Made by a program: the position numbers and the translations under genes. Positions 9,567-22,600 of a DNA stretch of 64,000 nucleotides are shown here, piece by piece; position 1 is the stretch's first letter; each line of letters starts with the position of its first letter. The notes beneath the pieces were generated by a model. The model was not told the origin of the DNA. It saw only the letters and a program-made list of their open reading frames with translations, and did no database searches. Origin of the DNA: Hofstenia miamia (taxonomy: Eukaryota; Xenacoelomorpha; Acoela); the NCBI GenBank assembly GCA_004352715.1, contig SCFE01000015.1, positions 2,639,993-2,703,992 on the forward strand, written 5' to 3'.

Positions 9567-10311
9567 ATAAGTGCTGGATTGGGTTAATCGGGTCAGATTA
9601 AAACCAGTTATGCTTCAGGTTAATGTTCAATTTTGGATTTTAAAAATATATTGATTACAATAATTGATGTACTACAAAACAATAAAGATAATAGAAAGGG
9701 TGCAAAGATTCCCATTGTTGAATTTCCAGGCCTAATCTACATTTTGACATTCAAATTATGAAATTGCAATAATGCGGGCACAATTTTAAAGAAAATCAAA
9801 TGAGTGGGCAAATGCTGCATCAATTCCAACATGTTTGAATTTGCATCGTTGTTGCTATATAGAATAGATTTCACGTCATTTATACATTTTTAAATTTCTT
9901 TTCTCCTTTTAATCAACACCATTTTGGATAACTTTTTTCATTGAATTTAGATAGACTTTATAATGATTCTTATTAATGCTTGGTTTTTAAGAATTTCATG
10001 TCTCACATCATATATATTGGCCATAACCTATCTTAGAATGCATGTTATCGATTTGATAATCTCTACAATAAGACAATGGTTTGAATTTGGTTTGAATTTA
10101 CAAATTCTATTTGTTACTATGAGTACTATGTATCCATCAAGTTCGAAACTATGTATATTCCTCACTGTGAGAATCCTTCAAGTACAATGTGGATAAAAAT
10201 ATTATATGCTATTAACAGAAAACAAATCTGCGGTAAAATGCCTTAAAATTGCAAAATAGATAAATCAGAAAACAGCATTATCGACGATAAGATAATGAAA
10301 AAAGCTGTATG
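9567..10311. other. Unannotated spacer between PLE copies
   Basis: Unique A+T-rich sequence. A 77-codon frame at 9963-10196 has no recognisable motif and is probably chance. Confidence 0.4.
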
Positions 10312-10332
10312 TATATATATATATATATATAT
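10312..10332. repeat. (TA)n tract
   Basis: Ten TA units just before PLE copy B. Confidence 0.95.
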
Positions 10333-10344
10333 GTATAATATTAG

Positions 10345-11364
10345 GCCATTAATGGAAAAATTTAGCATGGATATGATAGAATCAAAATTGCATAGTGAAG
10401 CAATTTTGATTTAGAAAGCTACGTAGATGATGTATGCGCTATTTATTTAATAACAAATACAAAATTCATTGTTATTTAAAGAAAATTAATTCTGAAATTG
10501 AAATTATGAAGTTTACAAAAAAAGAAAACGAAAATTAAAAATTAGGATAGAAGCTTACATCAGAAGTATACATTAAAAGAACAAATACAGGTCTCTATGT
10601 ACCATTCGTTTACTGTTTTCCTTCAAAATTCAAGACCAATAAAATAAAATGTCTATGTGAAAAATTCATAAACATATCATCGAATTTTCAATTATTAACA
10701 AAAACCCTAGATGTATTATATTTTCCTTTCCAAGAAAATGGCAATTCACATAAAATGTTGAGAGACATAATATCTAAATTTTTAAATTCAAATTATAAAA
10801 TGGATATCAATATTAAAAACGTAAACAATTGTAAAGACTTTGTATACTGGAAGTTACCATATATTGAGGACAAACAGTTTATTACTAAAAAACTTAAAAT
10901 TATCAATGTAAGATTAACATCATTCAAAATAAACTTGTTTTTACATCATTACAAACGAATAATTTATTTAATAAAAAAAATCGAATACCAGAATGGTTAG
11001 TTTATTCATCGTTTACAAATATGCTTGTGATTAAAGAAGGAAAATATTAAAATAACTTGAAGACTACCCTCAATAAGATCTATGAGGCTCTAGTAATAAA
11101 AAAATATAATAGAGAAAACATAATGAGTAAACAATTTAATTTAGGAAAGAACGAGATCAATTTATCATTATCGTATAAAGTGTAGTATATTTTAAACTTT
11201 TGCTACAGCAAACAATAAAGTGACAATGCTATAATATTGTCGAAACGTTTATTTAAATCAATTCGAAATTATACGATTTTAAGTAATTGTTAATATGAAT
11301 CTCAGTAAATTATCATTAATTTCAAAATATTTTTAATAAAATGCTGAGTAGCGAATATAAATAT
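10345..11364 (+). mobile_element. Penelope-like element, 3' half, copy B (defective)
   Basis: Matches copy A at a constant offset of 1910 bases from GCCATTAATGG onward with no indels. The only difference seen is C at 9117 against G at 11027. It shares every lesion of copy A: the two in-frame stops, the frameshifts and the missing GIY-YIG centre. It is therefore a duplicate of an already dead copy and not a second retrotransposition of a live element. It runs into a TA tract and then assembly gap 2, so an assembly duplication cannot be excluded. Confidence 0.85.
11216..11246 (+). ncRNA. Hammerhead-like motif in PLE 3' region, copy B
   Basis: Identical to the motif in copy A: a 6-bp stem followed by GAAAC, with a degenerate CTGATGA half. 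Confidence 0.4.
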
Positions 11365-11379
11365 TTATATATATATATA

Positions 11380-12003
11380 NNNNNNNNNNNNNNNNNNNNN
11401 NNNNNNNNNNNNNNNNNNNNNNNNNNNNNNNNNNNNNNNNNNNNNNNNNNNNNNNNNNNNNNNNNNNNNNNNNNNNNNNNNNNNNNNNNNNNNNNNNNNN
11501 NNNNNNNNNNNNNNNNNNNNNNNNNNNNNNNNNNNNNNNNNNNNNNNNNNNNNNNNNNNNNNNNNNNNNNNNNNNNNNNNNNNNNNNNNNNNNNNNNNNN
11601 NNNNNNNNNNNNNNNNNNNNNNNNNNNNNNNNNNNNNNNNNNNNNNNNNNNNNNNNNNNNNNNNNNNNNNNNNNNNNNNNNNNNNNNNNNNNNNNNNNNN
11701 NNNNNNNNNNNNNNNNNNNNNNNNNNNNNNNNNNNNNNNNNNNNNNNNNNNNNNNNNNNNNNNNNNNNNNNNNNNNNNNNNNNNNNNNNNNNNNNNNNNN
11801 NNNNNNNNNNNNNNNNNNNNNNNNNNNNNNNNNNNNNNNNNNNNNNNNNNNNNNNNNNNNNNNNNNNNNNNNNNNNNNNNNNNNNNNNNNNNNNNNNNNN
11901 NNNNNNNNNNNNNNNNNNNNNNNNNNNNNNNNNNNNNNNNNNNNNNNNNNNNNNNNNNNNNNNNNNNNNNNNNNNNNNNNNNNNNNNNNNNNNNNNNNNN
12001 NNN
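11380..12003. other. Assembly gap, 624 N
   Basis: Undetermined bases flanked on both sides by TA repeats (11365-11379 and 12004-12028). The assembly probably broke inside a long microsatellite or in further copies of the adjacent repeat. Confidence 0.99.
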
Positions 12004-12028
12004 ATATATATATATATATATATATATA
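12004..12028. repeat. (TA)n tract
   Basis: Right flank of gap 2. Confidence 0.95.
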
Positions 12029-12602
12029 ATTGGGTATAAGAAGAAACAAATTTGATCAAATGCCAATACAAAATTGAGAAAAAACTACAATTTTGACCGC
12101 TATAAATTTAGTTTATATATATTTTAATATTCAATAATTCCTCATTAGCCTAAGACTTTAGTTGAAAAGAAATTTAGGTTTTTACAATATTTTATGTGTT
12201 CAATGACAGAATCAGAACTTCATAATTATAGCTAAAGCAGTATTGGTTATGAAATAATATTTATTTTTGTGTAAATTTCTAAGCAAATGATTTTGGTTAT
12301 TTTTTGTTACTTAATAAATTATTTAGTAATAATTTAACTGGTTATCCTTCGGTAATTTAGTATTTGATCATATTAAATTATTTATAAATTGAATCTATCA
12401 AGTGTCCACGAATACTTGAGTCTTAAAATAGTTTTTTGTAAAGAATATTTTTCGACAAACATGATTGATAACATATTAGTTCATTTTTTACAAATTTACT
12501 AGCTCATGTATCCATTTTATCAGTTTAGAAATATCCCATATAATATGATTCAATAAGTTAGAATATTTGCAAAAGAAGGTCACAGGAAGAAGTTTTCACT
12601 AA
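12029..12602. other. Unannotated A+T-rich DNA
   Basis: No gene, RNA or repeat recognised. Confidence 0.4.
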
Positions 12603-12877
12603 TGGAACTGTTACCAACTTAAGCTTTGCAGTTCTTTCAAGTTCTTGTAGGCTTTTTAATCATGACATTGGAACTGTTCCTATAAAAATAACATGGCATT
12701 ATTGAAGATTGGTCATCAAATACTAACTTGGTTGATAATTAAAGTTGAGGTATTTTGAACTTTCAGACTGTAATGCAAAGTATTAAAGGAATTGATTGCA
12801 GTGACAATTTTAGAAATTTTTATAGGGACTTGAAATAATGTCAATGATCTTCAAAATTTAAGTTGTTAACAGTTCCA
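12603..12877. mobile_element. Possible short MITE with 20-bp inverted repeats
   Basis: TGGAACTGTTACCAACTTAA at 12603-12622 matches the reverse complement of 12858-12877 in 19 of 20 positions, giving a 275-bp unit. The interior is non-coding. No target-site duplication is evident (CACTAA left, CGGGTG right), so it may be an old MITE or a chance inverted repeat. Confidence 0.4.
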
Positions 12878-15800
12878 CGGGTGGTCAGCATATAATTCGC
12901 ATTGCAACTTCTTGTTTGTTCTCATTGTGGTAATGAAAAATATGCAAAATCCAATTTGTTGAATTAACATATTTTAAAATTGGTATAAGAACAATAATTT
13001 GATGTTTCAAAACTGGTTTTGATTGGACATTTAACCAAAACTTTAATGAATGTTATTATAAAGCACCACTGTACTTTATAAAAATTAATTATTTTTTACT
13101 TGGGTAGTTCACATCAAGAAATCAAGTTTTGTGGTTGAATTATTTATTTATATATTTACAACATAATTCATGGCTATACATTTGTTTTTATACTTTTTCC
13201 TTTGCTCCAAACAGAAATATGTTTATATATATATTTATAAACTTCAATCAAATAATAGTAATTAATATAAGTAAGTAATTTATATAAGCGCTGCAAAACA
13301 ATGGATAGTAACTTAAATAACTGAGACGAAATTAGGAAGTTTTTAATTAACGTCTACAAAGCTTTGCTTTACTGCTTTAGACACGAAAATTCACGTTTGA
13401 GATGACTGGTACAGAATTGTATACTTAAATTCTGCAATGAAACTATCCAATTGTGATTGTTAATGAATAAATATCGGACGACTTCAAAGGTTTTTTTTAA
13501 GTTGAATTAATTTACACTTTCAAAAGCAACCGCATTTTATCCGTGCTCCAGTACTTTCATCCTATTACGCTGTCGGGTACTTGAAAATGAATATGGCGAC
13601 AGCACGAAGTTAGGAAGCAATTTGTTTTACTTGCCACTGCTTCACGGCAAAATTTGAACTAAAAATAAACATACTCAATTAAAAGAGTCATTTAAATACG
13701 AATTTGCTCCTTACTACAAAGGATCCAAATTTCAATCCAGGAATAGAAACTACTTTAAATAATTGTCTCGATAATTTATGATTTGCCTTATGTTTGCATT
13801 AAAGATTAATGAAAAGGGGAAAATTTACTAAAATTAAGGTCATTTTCTTATTCCAAGGGTTTTTTTTCAAAATGGTTTCAGTAATGTTTGCAAATTTAAT
13901 GAAATAGAATAAAGGATATATCTTGACCTTAGGTTGCCCTATATTTACATAAATTGGAAAAACGATATTAAAAAGTTTTTTCCTATCCTCTTAACAAATT
14001 TGGGGATCTTAGGATTTTGACATATTTGCTCCCATGTAGTGGTCAAATTTATGCTAAAGATACTGCTGTGTCTGAAGTTTTTTATGAAAATATATTTTAT
14101 AAATAATTACGAAATACACTGTATTCTGCAATGTATGTCGTAAAAATGATTTACCCAGTTTTGAATATCACCAAGTGAAAAAATGAATTAGTGAGCAAAC
14201 AAGTGTTTTAAAAAAATGAATCGTAAATTTGAAAAAACAATTCAAAATTGTGTTCCTTCTCTTAAATATTTTATAAAGATTCTAAATAAATATAAAGTCA
14301 TATAAATCTAAAATAATGTTTAAGAACTGTATAGAAAGTTTTTCTAAAAGTTCTTCCCATGTTAATTATATTTTAAATTTGCATAATGCGAAATATTTTT
14401 AAATTTTTTTCATTACTTACACTCATATTAAAAATGTCAAATTATTCTCTAAATTAGTGCTTACTTAAATATACACTTTCAGATTTGTATTGAAATAGAA
14501 AATAATTGGATTTCGATTATCAGTAGTTCTTTTGTATATTCAGTTAAGGAATATCTATCAGTTAAAAGATTATATTCATAGAAAAGCTGACTTAATGTTC
14601 GCATTAATTTTTTTAAAAGTGAAATGAAATGTCACCATGAAACGTAACCGTCAATTGCTAATAAGAAAACAGACAAAGTTACTGCGAATATTTGATAATT
14701 TAGCAGATTAAGGATAACTGAAAACAGAAACTAATAAATACCAGACTTTTCAACTACCCAGATTTCGTTTTAAGCATCTCGATTTTGGATGAGATATCCC
14801 GAATTTCGATATACACGCCGTTGGGATAGGCGAAAGCATGACATTTAAAGCGAAGGTAAGACAGTGTTTTTCCTTCGGTAAATATAAAACTTCTCCTTTT
14901 CGAGCAGATTGAGTAGGTATAATTCTGTGTAAATATGGCTAACATTCAATTAATTTTAGATTCACTATGATAAATGATTGTAATATTAGTATAGTATTCT
15001 ATAGACAGTCTTGTTTGCAATCCAGTGGTTTGCTTTCATACTGAAAATTAAGCTGAAATGGTGTATTAATCCGATCACCCACAGTATGTAAATTTGCATC
15101 TAACTCATAAAATAATAAGTAGGTTCCTCTTTTGTGCCTGAAATTATATCCTGATGATGACTGTTTTTTATTTAACTATGCAAAGGAACTGTTGAAATTT
15201 AACAAAATGGCTGCACATCAATATATAACACAAAACATGGATGCTAGGATTATCTTTTTTATTTGACTAATTCAATATTGTGTTGACATTTATCTATAGA
15301 TATGCATAGTATGTACCTAAGTATACACTATGATTCATAATTTGCGATTAGCCCGACAAAAAAAGATTTTTTGTAAGTATAATAATCTTTTCTAGATTAT
15401 TAAATGGTATTTGATTGAATATTGTAATGGAAGTTGATGCTTTCGTCGGAAATCCCGATGACAGACGGAAGTAGTTTGGACAGTCCGTAATACTATTTAC
15501 AGGCTGATAAGTAACATCGCTCAAAGTTTTCTAGCTTCCAGGCCCGGCTTTTGGATTTTTATAACAGGGCGCACCTTCCAATTTTCTTTCGAGGGAATTT
15601 AAAAGAAACGTTAACTTAAACCAAAATATATCCAAAAGAACACTATATTGTAACATGCAGTCTTCTAAATATCTGATATAATGATTGCCTACTCTAAATT
15701 TTCGGATTATGCTTGTGAACATCAACATTAAAAATATTTGGAATGCATAGAAAAGACCTATTGCAAATATTGAGAAATCCTGCCCCCCTTTGGGGCAGGC

Positions 15801-18800
15801 CAATTTCAACTCATTCTCATATGCTCTGATCGATATATTGATGAACAGTCTTTTTGCTTGACATAAAGTGCAAAAAAAGTTGAGCAATTCATAATTACTC
15901 TATTGCTTTATTTATTTAAACGGTTGTTTAAATTTGTACATCTTTAACTGCAATATATCATCAAAACTACCTAGGAATATATGTCTCTGATAAGAATTGC
16001 CCCCTTTAGAAATTCTCGATACGCGCCTGTCTGCCAGCGTCACTTCACTGTTATTTTAAGTTAGCACTGTGAACTACATTAATTATTCAGTATTCAAGTT
16101 GGACCTAGAAAACCCCAATATTTTTCAGCAAATTTTTTTTCAAAAAGTGCTTGGTATGATAAAAATAATGAATTAAAAATATATGTATGTAATATAAACT
16201 TCGGATGCATCTATTTTTACGTATGCTTCGATTGATATAACAATTGGTTTAAAATAGTCTCACCTATTTCCTCTGAAAAACGTCTAAAATTCTGAATATG
16301 TGTGAAGACAACAATAAAACCGTTAAATGCGCAATTTCAATAATTTATTCAAAGCATTTGCCGCTAGCACTTCATTCCTCAATACTTGTTTATGAAAAGA
16401 GTCAATTGAAAAGAGATGGAATCAAACAGAATAAATGCTTTTTAGAAACATCCATATCGCTTACAATTGTAAATGATGATAACCAATTTGTGAAAATAAT
16501 AATTTACAAGTAAGGATAAACACGAAGAACAAAAATTAAAAATAGATTCTTACTGCGAAAGGCTCCTGGACGGCGAGGCGTCGACTTGGAGCATTATTTT
16601 CATTTTCGATTTATTTGGGAAAATGTTCTACCTGACACATTGACTTTATGAAGTAATTAAATGCATCGAGATGAAGAAAAATTATTCTTTAACTTTAACA
16701 CAAGGAAAGTGTGAATTACTTCGATTACCAAGCCATCATAAATACATTGTAACAAAATTATTTTCACTGTCGGGATGGAGGTGCACCAGAAGTTCAATTA
16801 TAGAAAATTCCATTCTTACTTTAACAGAAATTTAACAATTTTCTATGGAAGGCAGCGTTTCATTTGAAGTTAGTACGTTTTTGGAACATTGCAATAGCAA
16901 AATTCAGTCGTAATTTACTAGATTCGCATTTCTTGGAATAGAGAGACATTGAATTAAATGAAGCATGCATTTCATATCGGATTGTGAACTTTAATTCACA
17001 GAGGATTCGAATACGACATTTTTTGATCCAAAATTCAACTTCATTTTCTTTTGGCCTCTCATGTGAAAAGAGACGCATGTGAACTGCATGGCATCAATAA
17101 TGCTGTATAAAATGCAATGATGGATTCTAACGAGTGCCCCATGATTTATTCTTCGTAAAGATTCACAATTTGTTTGACATTAGCAGCCTTATTATACTTA
17201 ATTAGTCATATGAAGCATGGTTAACAATGGTTTTTTTCTAGAATGAATTTGGCTCAATAAACTCAAATGTTTGCCTAAAAACGAAATATTTATTCCTATA
17301 TATAATGGAATTGAATATAGTTTATTAAAAATTAATGCAATTGTAGAATTTAATGAGAAGTTTTCAAAGAAATACATATAAGATTTAGTATCGAGATAAA
17401 AAATATGCTCCAAATCAAAAATAATATTTTCCTCTTTATTACGTAGTAATTAGGAAAATGTTAAAGATGAAATCAATAGCTACACCTGTTTACTTTTTTA
17501 CAATGCCTTACTTTATCTACATAGGAATTGAATGAGTGTAAGTCAAAGAAGTATTTGGTTTCAAATTTGTTTTTTCAAATACTTAAGTTAATTTTTTAAA
17601 ATCAAAACATAAAATTTGGTCTTTTGAGCATCACTTATATTGATATCATTATCAGTCTCAGTTTGATTAGGTTATCTTGGTTGAACGCATTAGGTTATGC
17701 ATGATGTACTTTGGGTATACCAGATCTAGTGCTGCAAAATGTTAATTTCAAGTTTCAAATATTCAAATTTCTTAGACATATATCTCTCATGATTCATTAT
17801 ATATAGCTTCCATTGTCTACATAATCATAAGAAATTTAGCTTAAATATACTTTCTAACAACCATAACGGCATTTTTGATAGGCTAAATTAGATAAATTTT
17901 TGTTAATATTTGATGTGAAAATAAATGCCAAAATTGCAAGTTTAGAATGTTATAAATTCTAGAAATATATGAACCTCAAATGCTACAAAGCTGATATATT
18001 TGCACTTACCTACACGTACTGTATGTTTTGAAAGCTCGTATCTTTTGTAAGGTGATGAAAAATAATTTAGGTTAGATTTGAATTATTTCATATCTTTAGT
18101 AAAAAAATATCCAAAATTGGCATTTCCCGGAAAATTTGTCACTATTTTAGTAGAAAAATTGCCCAACAAATAACATATTAAACAGGTACTTGAGATTTTG
18201 CAAATCACTAAGATCTTGATTTATGCCTCCCCAGTAAGAAGTAAGAAATTAACGGTTCACAAACTTCTGAAAACCAAAAAATCACCCTCATTGTAATACC
18301 AAACATACCCTATTATATGCTAGTTTCAGATTTTTGAATTTACTCAAGGGAAATATAAAAATGTGCGCTTATATTTTTCTTTGGGGTAGTATATATTGAT
18401 TCGTAACTTTTTTGTAGACAAGCAACTTTGCTTGATTTTAAAATGTGATAAACTTAGTAGCTACTTGGATTGTCATCCATTTTCAGTACATGAAAAGTTC
18501 ATAAAAACATCAGAGATGTCACAACAATCAGATTTGTTAAATTATTCATTCAAGCTCAAATAATGAAGAATTGTTTTAATTGTACGCTATTGTTAAGCCA
18601 ATGTCTTGCAAACGTAGTTGTAAATTTGCCTTTTAACTAATGTAAATTATGAACTTTCCAACTTTTATTTTTCTTTGCTATATTTTACTATTTAAAAACA
18701 TTAGTCTATAGAAACCTATGGAATGAGATACAATATATATATATATCTTTTAATTAAAATATATTTCCTGCAATTTATTCAAAATAGTCAAACAAATAAT

Positions 18801-19449
18801 TTAAAACTGGATTAACCCAGACACTTTTACAATTTGTAATTCTTTCTATAAAAATATTTAAAAAGCTTATGCTTCGCTATTAATAACGATATCTCACATC
18901 TGAAAACATATTCACTCCAAGCATGGCGCGCCGGATGGGATTTAGGTGGTCTCATGACAGAAACTATAATAGTGGACGTTAGTTGTTGCTACCATAGGCT
19001 TTAGGCCACTTTATAATATTAACACTAGGTATGGGAATAATTCGAATATTTTTTCAATTAAAAAAAAATTGAATATTTTCATATACTTTCGGTATATGAA
19101 TAACATTTTTTACAAATATTACCATAACAGAAAATACACTCAACCATGTGTCGCAATCCTATAGGCTTGGAGAAAATGGTTTGAGAATTTGGATAAAATG
19201 CCTTAGTACTTCAAAATCACAACGGGCAGTAGGGTTATGTATGGCTTTCATTAAAGGACTTGAAATGGAAAATAAATTTTGTTGATTTACTATCATTGCC
19301 TCAGAAAATCTGTAAACATTGTATTTGTTAAGCTATTCTCAACGTATAAGTGTGAAAACACATTTCGTATGCAAAGTGTTTCATTCGAAAGCAATGGCGT
19401 AGACAATGGTGTCAGTTGGGTACTTGCCTCCTGAATATCTAGGTGTGCA
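12878..19449. other. Long stretch without a recognisable gene
   Basis: About 6.6 kb of A+T-rich sequence. The longest frame is 118 codons on the minus strand (15531-15887), with a hydrophobic segment (FAIGLFYAFQIFLMLMF) and the ending KNPKAGPGS. It matches no family I know and is probably chance, though a small membrane protein is not excluded. Other frames (16298-16513, 16860-17078, 17198-17413) show no motif. There is a short TA tract at 18733-18746. Confidence 0.4.
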
Positions 19450-19690
19450 CTATCTGGTTAAAGAAATTAATTTCAGCCAGAAAGTATCTGGTTTGATAGT
19501 TGAAAGTAATTCATAGAATCATTCTCTGACCCTGTTAATGTTGTGTCTCTGATAAGCATTACCTGTGGCTATCTGGTTACAAATCAATTAATTTCAGCCA
19601 GATCGACTTCGGTTTGATAGTTGAAAGTAATTCATAGAATCATTCTCTGACCCTGTTAATGTTGTGTCTCTGATAAGCATTACCTTTGGC
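19450..19690 (+). repeat. Tandem duplication, two units of about 121 bp
   Basis: Unit 1 (19450-19569) and unit 2 (19570-19690) both run TATCTGGTTA, then ATTAATTTCAGCCAGA, then a long identical block (GTTTGATAGTTGAAAG to GATAAGCATTACCT). Differences are clustered in a short segment after CAGCCAGA and a 2-base indel near the start. The homogeneous 3' parts imply a fairly recent duplication. Confidence 0.9.
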
Positions 19691-22600
19691 TTCTGGCTAC
19701 ACCACAGCTTCTTAAAAACATACATCGAAATATACAAAGAAAAACAAGCATTTTTCGTTATTAAGATTTTCTGAGACAATTGTCTAATTTTAGAAAAGGA
19801 TTTTGAAATGCTTCTTGAAAATTGCCATGAATTGCAAGCATTAAAAATGCATTATCTCTAATCAACCTATTATGTTAGTTTACTTGTTTCAATATGGAAA
19901 TTAAGTATTCTTAAATGCAAGGAATGGAATTTGATAAATTTTTTAAGACATACTCATTGCAAATTCCACAATTATACTATAGATATAAACATATTTCTTA
20001 AAAAAAAATGAAAATTTTTATGCACATACTATTTTCAATTTCACAAATTTAGAAGACTAAAATTTTTATGTCATTAAATAACGTCAAAAACTTTTTCCAA
20101 AAAAATAATATTTAAGTAATTATATGACACAGTAATTAGCAAAAGTAAAATCTCAATACTTACAGTTTGTTTGATGACACTAGTGGAAAGATGCCTTTTG
20201 GTGACGCATCAATAAAACAAAATCAAAGAGTAATTTCATATGGTGAACACTTGGGCAGATGATTTTCAATAAATTAATGCGAACCACTCAACCATGTGAT
20301 TGATTGATTTCAATTTAGCGCCAGAAGCAGACAAAATATTGAATATACATTAAGATGTCTACTAATTCGAAAACATTTTAAATGCTTATTGTAAAAATAA
20401 AAATATCATTTAAAACATGTATTGGTGAATGCCCTTCTATTTACTCGTGAACATTTGTGCTTGAGTACTACTATGCTTGAGTACTTAAAATTATTAAATA
20501 TTTTTTATAAGAACTCCTATTTTATAAAAATTCTTCAAATTCTAGGCATAATTGAATTTCATATAATCATACCCAATACAATATAATGTCAATGCCAATA
20601 AAATCTATCACAACTATTTCATTTTTGTAGATAGAGACAACCCAGACCTGTTTCGTCTCAGGGAATAATGGAGTAGGCATTGCTCTAGGCTTTGATGACA
20701 TTTTAATTTGATTTTATTATTTTTTCGATTAGGCTGTGAGCAACGAGATTCTAAAATGCATTGGCACATTGATGGAGCAACTTTTCTCAAAAAAATTGCC
20801 ATTGATAGTAAATGTGTTTGCTATACTGCGTTCTTAGTAATTTTCCATATAGCCAGCAAAGTTTTTGATAAGCAGGTGAAGGTTGGAGTACAGAACTTTA
20901 TTCCAAGATCAATTTATCCAACATCAATTTTAATAATTCTATATTCACAATAAATATGTAACGAATAATTTGAAGAAATTATGAAAGATTTTAAAATTCA
21001 TATACATTCATAGAGAAATAATATCTGTTGAACGTAATAGATAAAATAGCTTGTTTGTAAATATGCATGTAAGGGATAGATTCAATCCAAAAAAATTATC
21101 AATGATAAGGGTTGGTCAAATCATGAGAAATTCAAAAAGTGAATTAATACCAGTGCTGTTTTTAAGTTGAATAGCCAAGTTTTGATAGTAATTTTTCAAA
21201 TTGTGTTTCATTTATGTGCTATATTTGAAAGAACTTAGTATCTCTCAACTCATAGAAAAGGTAATACAAGTGCTTGGTTGGAGTAGTTGCATTATTAGTT
21301 CACACATAATTGGTCTACATGGAGCTGCAATCAAAAAAGAAAATTAAAGCAAATTGATTTTAAAAAACATGATGCCAAATGCATCATCGATCAGTTAATA
21401 CCACCTGTCAACCAAAGATGGTCAGCATGTTTGTCAACTCTAACCCGAACCCAACAGATAAACCGGTACCAGGCTATCCGAACTAGTTCCATGTCTGCCC
21501 CATATAATACATGCCGATATCTGTCAAAGTTGTACTTTAAATTAACAAATCTCAGGTGAGAGAAATAAACTGTTGAAATATCTCCTATTTGAGAATTTTG
21601 AATTAGTAACAGAAAAATATAAATTATTAACATTTAATGGCTCATGTTATTAAATAATTACCCAAAAGTTAGTCTTTTGTAAAACGAAAACAGTTCCAGC
21701 TGTTATTGCAATGAGATATAATTTATGAAATAATAAATATAATATATATTTCAAAACTTTTGCCTACTATTGTGTACGACTTTTAAATACGAAAATTGTC
21801 AAAATTACAAAGAAAATTGCATATAGTTACTATTAGGGCTAAAACAGTTCAAAGCAATACCTAAATTTGAAAAATAATCAATGAACAATTTGTTTTAGTA
21901 GAATTACTGCATTGCTATCAACTAGGATAGGGCTCATCTCCGGCCTATTGGTTTGTCTGCGCCCACACCTTAAACCCGTTTTGACCGTAGCTAAATTTAA
22001 TTTAACCAAATCCGCTTGACAACAAAAACTTTCATGTATGCAATTATGCATTAGTACTTAAAATATCATAGCATGCCTCGATGAAATTTCTGTCTGTTGA
22101 CAACACTATAAAGGCATTCGTATAATTGACAACATATCTAGCAGGATTAAAATATTTATTGGAAAATACCTGCTTGTATGTCTTCGTAAAGTAAGTAATT
22201 TACTTTAATTCAATTTAAACGATATTAAACGTCATCCAAGTTAATAACGTTTGCCCTTACATTATATTGTAACATAATGTACACGAGTGCTATATTTTGA
22301 TCAATGCTAGGCCAAAAAATGAAAATAAAATGAAGCTTTTAAAATTGATGAAGACAATGAGTTTTAAGTGACTTAGTGTAATATTTTATCTTCTACGTTG
22401 TAATTTAGGCCATTAATCTCTATGAAGTTCAGTGTTACACAATATACATCTACTTTTCATAAAATTGATATATAGAAAAATCTTATAAATCAATAATAAA
22501 CTTCAAGCAAATGGTTTTAAAAATTAGGTCCTTGCCCGTATTCCTTTTTCCATACCCGGTACGGGCCCTACCCCAGGTTATCAACGATTAACAATTTAAA

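Noticed and set aside
11322-12071. Long open frames across the second gap
   Set aside because: They are N bases flanked by TA repeats.
15531-15887. 118-codon minus-strand frame as a gene
   Set aside because: No family motif, no supporting splice or promoter signal, and a length reachable by chance in 64 kb.
20620-20720. Second hammerhead-like site (GAGACGAAACAGGTC on the minus strand)
   Set aside because: No CTGATGA half in the right position and no flanking PLE sequence.
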